Shown here piece by piece: positions 36,401-46,188 of a stretch of DNA of 64,000 nucleotides; within the stretch, counting starts at the first letter, position 1; every line of letters begins with the position of its first letter. The notes below the pieces were generated by a model that had not been told where the DNA came from, searched no databases, and was given only the letters and a program-made list of their open reading frames with translations. This DNA is from Parus major (Eukaryota > Chordata > Aves > Passeriformes > Paridae), in NCBI RefSeq assembly GCF_001522545.3, contig NC_031768.1, forward strand, positions 89,638,230 through 89,702,229, written 5' to 3'. A program made the translations under genes and the position numbers.

Positions 36401-39400
36401 TGATTCACACCCGAATATGGTTCTTTCTGAGCAGAAGGATCCCCTGCTGAGAGGCCAGACCAATTCTCATTTGCAGTAACTGAAAGGATTTTGGCCTTGC
36501 TGTCAACACCCCACAGTGTTTGTTTGGCTTTCCTTCTGGAGAAGATTACTTATGCCTACATCCCTCTATCTTTAACGCACATCCCAGGATGGCCTGATAC
36601 CTGTCAGGATGTCAATCCTGATTATGTCAATTAGGGCATATGAGGAGGGATTTTGCTAATCCCTTGGGACCGTGGGACGGCCATGAGGGAATGATGCTTT
36701 CTCATGAGGGTAGCCCCAAGCAGACTTGGTTAAAACAGGGCAGATCTCCAAATCTGCTTTCCTAGGATCTGAATTTGGCTCATGTGTGAAGGGGTCATGG
36801 TGGTTGCTCCTGAAAAGAGTGCCATCACCAGTGATTATGGTTGCAGGAGATAGCTGGCTGTGTCACTGTGGCACAGGGCTACAGATAGCAAGCAGAAATA
36901 GGGATGTCAGATCAAGGTAATGAAGTAGAAAGGGCAACAACAGCATGGCTGTGCTAGGGCTGGTGGTATCTCATGTTTTGCACAGGTCTTCAATCTGGCA
37001 GCAGACTGCTGCTAGCTCTTGGGCTGTATTTGCCTAAGAATCCAGCAGGGAGAGTGATGGCTGCCCAGTGCTACGGGCAGGGAAATGGCTGACTGCAGGC
37101 ATGCAACCTGCAAAGACATCCACAGCATTTTCTGAGCTGATTTCCATGGAACTGAATGTTCCCAGATCTCCTTAGGGTCTTTATCTGTGGTGTATGAGAC
37201 AGCTTAGGAGCAGGCTGGTGCCAGGCTGCACCATCCCTGCCAGCACCATGTTCTGGCATCTCTCTTGCTGTGCAAGACAGGGCTAGTCAATTAGGTCAGA
37301 TGTGCCAGGCATCAGGATGGGAAGGTAGAGCCCTAGGAAGGGAAGGCCATATGCTGGAAATGCCTAAATCCCACGTGTTCTTACGGAGGAGCATGAAGAA
37401 GTAGCAGCTGTGCAAGACCAGCAGTCATCAGGTCCAACTTGACCAGTCCATGACCAGACGATGTCCTGGAAGGACCTCACTCTTGGTGGCCGTGCTTAAC
37501 CATGGTGATATGCTGCTTTTGGCAGCTGTTAAACCCACTAGTCCCTCTCACCCGAGTAGTTAATAAAACTTATCTCAACCTTACTCCTAGCAACACAATA
37601 ATTTGGTTTAAAAAGTGCATGTTGGACTCTGTGTCTTTGTTGGAAGAGGGCATGGAAGGTTTTTCTTGCCTCATGGTTCTCTGGATTGAAAAATTTCAAT
37701 TCTGAGCCCACTGAAAAATGGCAGAAGCATGACTTAGTTTACGAAAATAGCTGGTTTCCTTGAGTTTTCTTCTTTGGCTGTCTGCTTCCCACAGGACTGT
37801 TGGGTCCCAGTGCCTGAAGGAGTTTGGTTTCAGGCCTGGCACTTTTCCCCAGAAGGGTGAATTACAGGCTCCTGCTGATGCTGGAGCACTTGTGTCAGGA
37901 GGGATTCAAGAGTGAAATCTGTCTTGCTGAATTGCTGCTGGTGGCAGATTTGCTTATTGCATGTCAGTCCCTCACAAGAAGGGATCACTTTTGATCACTG
38001 TGACAGAAGTTGGTTAGGGAAATGAGATTCTGGTCATTTCAATTTCTGTGTGACCCTTCTTTTTGCTTGCCTGGCCTGGGAAAGTTCTCAGGTTTTATCT
38101 TCTATATTTCTTTCACCAGACAGCTGTTTGCAGGGCAGTGGCATTAAATATCAAACCCAAGGACACACACATGCAGCCAAGCCATGTTCAGCTTCCCAGT
38201 GGCCCTCTGCCATGGCTGCTGACCAAGGAGACCCCTGGGCAAAGAGTGAAAGGGAGCCCCCGGGATATTTTGGCTCCGGCACTTGTTCACATGCCAGTGT
38301 CTCCATTACACTCGGATGTTCTTCTTTGGCCCAGGGCAGTTTGCCCATTCCTGCATTTCTTGTCTTTATTATTATTTAGTATCATATACACTTACATACT
38401 ATATAATGGTTTTGACTGAAATTGTTCTTGTCCTACACCTAGGGGGAAGAAGTCTGTCTCTACATTGGCAAAACCAGAAGGAAAATGAAACGTTCTCTAA
38501 AATCAGTCCAATAAACCCCCATGAGTTTTCTACGTATACTTGAACACAATAAAAGCTTTTTATTTCCTCTCACTGAGCTGTGCTGCAGTGTCCTTCAAGG
38601 CCATTCAGCCCTACAGAATCCAGCAGAACTGCTGAGATAGGGTGTCCCTTGGGCACAGGATGACCAGGCAAGCTTTTCAGATGGCTCTTCAAACACTCAG
38701 GTCCTTCTTGGAGCAGGGCCTGTGGGGCTGTGCCATCCAGCAGCAGAATGGGTCAGCAGCCTCCCCCAGGACTACTTGCTGGCAACTCAGACTGCCTGGG
38801 CATGTAAAAATATCCCCCTCTACAGCATTTCTGTGGAGGGATGGGGATCTCTGTGCTGCCCTGTTCATTTCAACTACATCACTCAGATGTCAGTAGGGAG
38901 CATCATCTGGAAGCAAGAGGGTGAATCATAGCCAGACACGTGGCTGGGTTAAATGAGGACATGCTATTAATTGCATAGGAAAATGGGATCTTTGCCTCCT
39001 TAGGGAGAGGAAACAGCAGCAGGTGAGGATTTATCCAGTCATTCAACCAGGACAATCTGGCTCTCCAGCCCCACCATCTCCAAGGAGAATAGGATTCAAA
39101 GGGGCTGAGGTCATTCCCTGGAGTGAAGCACATGGCTCCAATGTGGGTGACCCCTGCCCAGGCAGCGGGACTTACTCCACTCTCTCCCTGCCCCACAGGT
39201 CACGCTGACAGCTGAGACCGACTGCAGCTACATCACCTGGCCGAGGAAGAAGCTGTACCTCCTCCTGAGGAAGGACCGCTACATCGCCCGGCTCTTCTCC
39301 TCCCACCTGGGCTATGACATCTCAGAGAAGCTCTACTCCCTCAACGAGAAGCTCTTCGCCAAGTTCGGCCTCCGCTTCGACATCCGCTTGCCCAGCCTCT

Positions 39401-42400
39401 ACCATGTCCTTGGGCCAGCCTCCTCCGAGGGGGAGTCGGAGGACTGTGAGGAGCTGATGCCCGGTTCTGGCCAGGCCAGCGTCTCTGAGCCACCGCCACA
39501 GCCACCACCACCGCCACCGCCGGCTCCGCGCCCCCGGGCATCCCGGCCCGACAGTGACCTGCTGGGTGAGGACTCCACCAGTCTTGTCTTGGAAGATTTT
39601 GCTGAGTTGCCGGGGTCTTTTATGGACTATGTGAGCGAAGGGGAGTATATGAAGTGAGGGCACTCCTGGCACGGGCACACCTCACCCTGTGTGGGACCCT
39701 CGCGTAAGTACCCACTTGCAGAGCAAGTCTTTCCCGTGATGCATCTGCCTGGACAGAGCACTGGCCCCCATCTGCACCTCTGCAGTGTTTTTTGGCCTGC
39801 TGCCCCAAGGAATGGGGACATGGAGCCAGGTGGGCTCAATGGTTTTCCTAAGGAAATGCAGCAGGGCAGAGGCTTGACTCCAGGCACCAGCTGTACTGTG
39901 GGGTGGAAGAGCCAGTAACCTGGCCATAGAAAGCTCTTCCCTGCCCAGTTGTCTCCCCAACCCTGAAGAGAGGCAGAAACACTGGAAAGGTACCAGGCTG
40001 GCAGGTGGTACACAAGTGGTCACAGAGACCATGAGGTAGAACTATATACTCAAAACTGGAGTATATAGAGCTATAAACTCCAGTATTGAGCTGAGCAAGA
40101 GCTCTGCAAGTGAGAGAGCCTACATCCCAGGAGATGCCAACAGGACTAGAAACAGCTCCAGGATTTATAGCAGATTGGTAGCAAGAAGTTGCTGTAAACC
40201 CTGTGAGTGCTCAGTCTGGGCAGGGGGAGAAAGCGCAGAGTCCTTCCTCTCCCTGCTCACCGCAGCTCATCCCACATTTGATCTGTCCTACTTGTTCCTG
40301 CTGAGATTCATCTCTGCCAGATCCGTAAGGTGCTGAAAAGTCTGCCCTGGGTGGTATAGGTCTTGCCTCCTGTTACCCTGGGTGGACTGACAGGCTAAAT
40401 ATTGTTTTAAGATGCCCCAAACTCTGCGTTCCAGTGAGTGAGAATGAGATGCTCTCTTCCAAAATGCCAGCTCCTTACTCCACAGGGGAAAAACATTCTT
40501 GTGCTTGGTGGCTGTTGGAGCAGAGGAACAATGCAGGCAAAAATAAATAGATGGGAGAGTGGCTTGTGCTTAAAATTCAAATCCAAGTGGCCAAGAGAGA
40601 AATTCCACCCTGAGCTACTTTTAGCTAGCCACTGCATGCCAGCTGCTGCACACCAGCTGCAGACCCCAAAATGTGCATTCCTGCTGCCGCCCACAATAAT
40701 CCAGCTTCCAGGGACCAAGTTTGGGATTGGGATTTCTGTCCTAGAAGTGACCCCTGCATGTGTCTCTGTTGGGTGTGCCCGGCAGGGAGGAAGTTGCAGG
40801 GCTGGGCTGTAGTTACAGTGGCTGCCTTTCCTCAGAGCAACATTGCACCCTGCTCTTCTCTGTGCCTGCTTAGGTCTACTTCTGCTTGTGCTGTGGACTC
40901 AGTGGCAGGGAGCATTGGCTCCTGGCATGAGCCCTGACAAGTCTGCAGTATTCTTCATATTATCTGGGATATGAAGAAAGTGGCCAGGGAAAGAAAAAGT
41001 GTATTTGGTTTTGGCTGAATCAGATAAAGAGTTAGCAAGAGTTTTTGATCAGGGTTTTGTTGTTGGGGTTGTTTGGTTTTGTGTAGTTGGTTGTTTCCCT
41101 TTTTAAGGAGGCACAGAGAGGAAAAAAAAAGTAAATCCACATTTGTCCTAGGAATGTGAAGCCCCTGGTTTTGCTGGTAGGCTGCTGGAGATATGAATTT
41201 GCAGCTTTTTCAGGCCTTATTGGAGAGGCAGGAGCACTGAATCACATTTGAGACATCCATCCTCTTACCTGTCAGAGTATCTGTGAAAACATGCAATCAC
41301 AAGTGAATACAAGTAGTGTTGTAAACATGGCAAAGTCACTTTGTCTGTGCTTTGACTCTATTTTGCCTTCTCAGAAGGAAGATATCCATTCTCAGATCAC
41401 TTGTAGAATTCTAGTAGATCAAACTCAATAAAACCAGAATTTCAAATGTAGTTAAAAGAGGAAGGAGGCAAGTAACATTGTTGCTTTTATTGAAAAATTT
41501 CCGCCCATTTTTGGCAGTGAGGCAATACTGTGAACATACACACAAAAGGGTGTGTGTGTGTGTGTGTGTGTTGGGCAAACTTTGCCCAACAAAGATAGCA
41601 AAAAGCTATTCTTTCTTCCACACAGTCTTGCTATGAGCTGGAAGCTTTTGTCTTTCTAGGTTTTGTGACTGAGACAGTATCAAGGAGTGCCGCTATTGGC
41701 AGCAGAAACCTGCAATAAAAGCCCAGATGTTTAAAGGCTTGTATTTGAGGTGGAAGTTGATCTTCCTTGTCTGTCAGTCTGGAGACAACAGACAGTGTGG
41801 TATTTTAATTTTTAAAGTAATTAGATAAGGAATCAAAAACTCTGTTTAGTGTGTTCATAATGGTGGAATGAGAGCTTCCCTGTTACCCTACTTGGCACTT
41901 GTGTGTCCTAACCACATCACATCCCAGCACATCCCACATTACATTCCAGAGGCACAACAGCAGTTGTCTGGACATCTGGACAATATTCCACAGCTACTTG
42001 AGTGCCTCACAACAAAAACAAGTGATACAGAGGAGCTGCAGGCTTTTTCTCCATCCAAACACTTGTCACACTCAGCAAATAATCCCAGCAGGTCTGCTGT
42101 GGCTCAGGTAGAGCACTTTCATAGCTTTTTCCTACATCTGTAATAAACAGGAAAATCCCCTGCAGTGTTATTGTTCAAAGTAAGTCCCTGAGGTCAGAGT
42201 TCCCCTGGGGTTTTCCCCTGGTCTGTGTTCTCATCTCCTTCCCCAGTAACTCCCAACATGGTAATCGCCTTGCAGCTCTCTAAATTCCCATGCTGAAGTG
42301 CTTCTGTGGGTCACATTCCTTTTCCTTTTCTGAAACTGCAACAGCCACCGTGTGGCACTACGGTTCAGGGGGGCAGTTCTTGAATCCCGATGTGCTAAAG

Positions 42401-43227
42401 AGGTTAGACACAAGAAAATATTCATGGAAGATATATTGGCCTACTATTCATGTCATTTAGTTCCTTGAAAGTGTTTCTAGTCCTCTTATGAGTAAGATGG
42501 ACTGTGATATCCCACTGATGAGCACGTTCTTTCTCTAAGGAGGATGCTGCCTGTTCAAAGGAGGCAGGTTCAGAGGTTCTGCTCAGTGCTTGCTTTATTC
42601 CTTGCATGGAAATTTAAAGAACCAAGAGCAGCCTGCTTTTTCTCCTGTTCACATTGCATTTGTTCTAGTTTGTTGCTATCAAGTACTTGCAGTATGTGTA
42701 GCTGTTGCTACCTGTTTTTTTACAGTTACACCTTGGGGCTGCCTTTCTGTTGTTGGATGAGATGAGTGGATGGATGCTTGATGGTCTGCAACTTGATGTA
42801 TAAGTTAGTATTTAATGTTTTGCACCTGCTTTGAGAGCAAAAGCAAAGGAGCTGTGGGCTTTGTTAAACCAATATCACAGAAGGCACTTTGGAAGGGTTT
42901 GTTTTTGCCGTCTCAGAATGAGTGCATAACCCTTTTCCCCAGTTTATCAGTTATTGAAGAATTACGTAGCTTTGCATGCTCATTTAGGAGGGGAGGGGAG
43001 AAGAACAGGTAATGATGGGCTCCATGAGGTTTGTGTCTTGGGAAAGTTTGAAAGTAATGGTGCACTCTCTTTCTCTCTCTCTCCCTCCCCCTCTCTCTTC
43101 CCTGGCCCCCTTTTCCTTCCTCCTCCATTGTGTTCTTTCTGCAGCCTCTGAAAACCATCTCCAGAGTTCTCACCCTCTCTGCAAAGGACGAGCCCCTCTG
43201 GCTCCCACTCAGACCCCCGAACTCTAG
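32999..43227 (+). CDS. POPDC2: POPDC2, popeye domain cAMP effector 2; 4 coding exons, two C-termini
   Basis: Exons 32999-33489, 35842-35950, 39199-39565 and 43145-43227 give 349 residues (human 364). POPDC2 is a cAMP-binding membrane protein of heart and skeletal muscle that partners POPDC1 and modulates TREK-1 channels. The start MSANS matches human. Three hydrophobic segments lie at about residues 30-50, 52-72 and 76-98, followed by the Popeye domain. Its cAMP-pocket motifs are FLDSPEW (182-188) and FQVT (199-202), the second split exactly by intron 2. The C-tail is proline-rich with SRPDS, and exon 4 ends APLAPTQTPEL as in human. If the exon 3 donor is not used, the frame stays open to a TGA at 39655-39657, giving a 352-residue form. 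An upstream in-frame extension to about 32861 has no ATG and is taken as 5'UTR. Confidence 0.96.
35842..35950 (+). CDS. POPDC2: POPDC2 exon 2
   Basis: 109 bases between acceptor ctctgcag and donor gtaacc. Encodes CQDGQFLHYVFPYQFLDSPE and the FQ half of the FQVT motif; phase 2 in, phase 0 out. Confidence 0.97.
39199..39565 (+). CDS. POPDC2: POPDC2 exon 3 (form joined to exon 4)
   Basis: Acceptor ccccacag. Begins VTLTAETDCSYITWPRKK and runs through LGYDISEKLY and FGLRFDIRLPSLYHVLGP to the Pro-rich tail with SRPDSDLL. Donor gtgagg follows 39565 in phase 1. The tail holds a run of about eight prolines coded by CCA/CCG-rich repeats, probably length-variable. Confidence 0.95.
39566..39657 (+). CDS. 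POPDC2: POPDC2 read-through C-terminus (alternative isoform)
   Basis: Continuing past the donor, exon 3 stays open for 30 codons to TGA at 39655-39657, coding EDSTSLVLEDFAELPG and a FMDYVSEGEYMK end. The acidic EDST..LVLEDF..FMDY pattern resembles what I remember of an alternative human POPDC2 isoform, so this looks like a maintained coding extension rather than a chance open stretch. Confidence 0.75.
40542..40547 (+). terminator. POPDC2: Candidate polyadenylation signal for the short POPDC2 transcript
   Basis: AATAAA 885 bases after the stop codon of the read-through isoform (39657). It would allow a transcript that ends before exon 4. Confidence 0.3.
41551..41572 (+). repeat. POPDC2: (TG)n microsatellite
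   Basis: Ten consecutive TG units in POPDC2 intron 3, immediately followed by a 9-bp palindrome. Confidence 0.9.
43065..43144 (+). promoter_or_regulatory. POPDC2: Long polypyrimidine tract before POPDC2 exon 4
   Basis: About 80 bases almost wholly C and T, starting with CTCTCTTTCTCTCTCTCT and running into the acceptor ctttctgcag. It is the branch/polypyrimidine region of the distal exon and contains many CUCUCU/UCUU words of the type bound by PTB. Confidence 0.7.
43145..43227 (+). CDS. POPDC2: POPDC2 terminal exon 4
   Basis: 83 bases after acceptor ctttctgcag. Joined to 39565 in phase 1 it gives LLASENHLQSSHP and then APLAPTQTPEL before TAG at 43225-43227; human ends APLAPTHTPEL. It lies 3.6 kb beyond exon 3 and would be missed without the homology. 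Confidence 0.9.
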
Positions 43228-46106
43228 GGAACAACAGGCTGTTTTGATCCCAAAGCCCCTCCAAGGGAGCAGATGCTCACACAGGTTTTTGACCAGAGAC
43301 ACTCTTTAGCATGCAGAGACGTCTGCCAGCAGATATCTACACTCAGGAGCACATGAAGCACATGCTTAAGACTGCAGTGTGACACTCCAGCACTTCTCAC
43401 CCCATGGCTGTTCACCAGAGCTGCCTTCCCCAGCCTGCTTCCATGGTTTGTTTTCTAGTCCTGCCTCTCTGAGGTTGTCAGCAGCTCTGTCACCAAAGTG
43501 CACCAATATCCTGCAAGCAATACAAGCCTGCTTGCAGAATCTGTGTTCCCTTTGATTCAATGATTCCCATTAAAGTCAGAGATGAAATTATTGGTGTTTG
43601 AGAATTTGAAGAGGTGGAGGGAGAAAGGGAGGATTCGAAGAGGGAGATCACTTGAGGTGATCTCAAGGCACAGAGTGGATAGGGCAAGGGGAAATGGGCC
43701 ACCTGACAGCTTTGGTAAAGGGCTTACAATGGAGAGTTTGATGATATGCATCTCACTAGTAAAACCAGAAATTACTTTTCCAGGAGTTAGGATTTCTCAT
43801 TAATGACAAACACAGCTTCTTAAAGAAGCTGGTGAGAAAAGACTTCTGGTTGGTTATTTGCATTGATTATTGAAATAAAAAAGGGAAGAAATTGAGAGTT
43901 GGAACAGATGTAGGCAAGAACCCTTTTCTTCGTGCGCTCAAGGGGGCGTGACCTCAGGGTGCACAAACAGCAAATGAAGGAAGGAATGGATACCAAACAT
44001 CTGCGAAGAGAGCAGCCATTGGTAGGAAGTACAATGCCTTAATGAAAATAATGTAGAGATGGAAGGCTTCTTCCAAGTTCAGCTGCAACAGGATTTGTCT
44101 CATGAGCTTTCCCAGCCATTTCCTCAGTCAGGGAATTGGAAGTACCTGTGGAGGAATCCTCTGTCTCACAGAGCCTGGTGCACGCAAGTTGGGAATGGGA
44201 GTAGGAGCCTCTCCAGGGCAGGTATTCAGGGAAAGAGCAAGGAATGTTGGTCCTTCCATCAACACAGGGAAGGGTGTCCTTCAGTGCCTCTTGGCACAGA
44301 CTTGCTCGGACACAGCCATCCTGCCTGTGGGGCTGGCTTTGTATGAGCCCTGGGCTGATGGAGGCAGCCCCACCTGCCCTGCCCTGTCCTGCTCTATTCA
44401 CACAGGGGCTGTGGCCCAGCATCTGGTTTGGCCTGTCTTGCAAGTCTCAGCTGGGCAAAACCTGTGCCCTTGGGATTGGGCACTCTCACTGAGGGCCTTT
44501 GGAGTGGTGAGTATGTGGGATTTGTGATGTACACAGCTCCTTGCACTGCTCACCTTTGCTCCCACAGCAGAGCAGGAGAATGGGGCTAGCCCAGGTCTGG
44601 AAATCATCCTGCTCATGATTGTTATCATGCTCTGTCAATACATTCAGCCTGACCTCACTGCCTTTCACAGCTTGGAAATGTCTGCATCAGATTGACATGA
44701 GAGCTGCTGGGGTCTCTTCTGCTAAGGAACTGAAATTTACAGTGGCACTGGGTCCATCTGTCGAGGAACTTTATACACCTGCCTGCAGCAGTGAACCAGG
44801 CTGGGCTGAATTACACGCTGCCCTTCACTGGTGTCTGCTGAGCTTATATTCCAGCCTTCAACAAGAAGCTCCCGGGAAACTCTTTAATCATGATGCCAAC
44901 TAACATGGATCTCTCTCAGGTTGTCAGAGTCCAGCTCTATCCCCCTCCCAAGTGTGTGTTGGAGATGGTGTTTGTTAGCTGTCCTTCCAAACAGTCTTGG
45001 GCCCCAAATCTTGGATGTGAATTGAAAGCAGGAGCTAATTCTGCTGTGACACTGTCTAGTGGAGCAGGAGTGATGGTTCATGGCAAATGACTTGAGACAA
45101 TTATTCATGGCAAAAATGCTTTTAGCATGTACCTCACTCCTGAGCATGGAATTCCTGGTACACTTTTCTGTCACTCAATGAGGCCACTACAGGGAACCAG
45201 GGAAAATGGTCAAGAGAAGATGTGATTTGTGGGCAGAAATGATAAAAGACTTGTCAACTCTTTAATTTGCATATGTATCATGGTGTGGAATAGGTGTGGG
45301 TGTGTTGTTTCTGTGGTCATGCATCCCATTGTAATCTTTCACCAATTATTTCCAGACTTCAACTTCTTTTTCTGGTCTGAACAGCTGTGCTGAGTTTCTG
45401 GGACTGTTTCGTGATAGGTGGCCCTGTGGCTACAGTGCTCCATTCTCCTACTACCTTCTATTCTGGGCAGATGGTGAAAGCAGTGCAAAATTGGATGTGA
45501 CAGCTCTGTGCTGCTCCTGGTGTCTGCTTCACTTCATGTGAGTTTCAGAGAGAATTATGTGCTGTAAAATCAATAGGGTCTCCCTCTTGAAAGCATCTTG
45601 TAGATGAGTCTAGTGAGTTTCCCATTGGAGGTCTGACTAAGAATGACTTCTTTCTTCCAAACTTGGACCACACTGTTTCCCCTTGCTGAGGAAAGTGAAT
45701 ACCTCTCACCTTTAATAGAAGATTTCAGGACAGTTTAATATAAAACACTAATACACTAATGAATTATACTAATACAAATACCACTACAAAAAGAGCGATA
45801 TTGTCCACTCCTTCTTTAATACAGACTCAAACCTTGAGATTAAATGACTTTCCTGTCTCACTTTGCGAGGTGGGTACAGAACCTGGGAGACAAAAATGTC
45901 AATCCAGTCTTTCAACTGAAAGATTTTGCTGTAACCAGTTAAGCTTGTATTTGTCAATCTGCCATGCACTTCTTTTCCTTGACATCTTGCCCCTAGTGCA
46001 GGGAGTAAAAAACCCATCCAGTTTTATGCTGAAAGTATCATCTGGGAGCAGAGAGCAGCGATAGATCTAGGATTCCTTTCTGGTTCTGCGTATCCTGAAG
46101 GCAGAG

Positions 46107-46188
46107 CTAGGCACAAGCAGTGGGCAGGTCATAGGAGATGTCTGTTTTGCTGGGGAGGGTGAGGATCCAGGGCAGACACGACCTTGTT
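46107..46188 (-). CDS. PLA1A: PLA1A terminal exon 11
   Basis: 82 bases ending TAG (46109-46107); RTRSCLP and [10 protein letters not shown] align with human REKMVCLP and VSCDLKIACV. The acceptor is a tandem cagcag, so the exon can start at 46191 or 46188; the second keeps the human residue count. Confidence 0.88.

Noticed and set aside
44039..44527. Overlapping open frames of 134 and 141 codons on both strands between POPDC2 and PLA1A
   Set aside because: Moderate GC, no similarity to any family I know, mutually overlapping frames.
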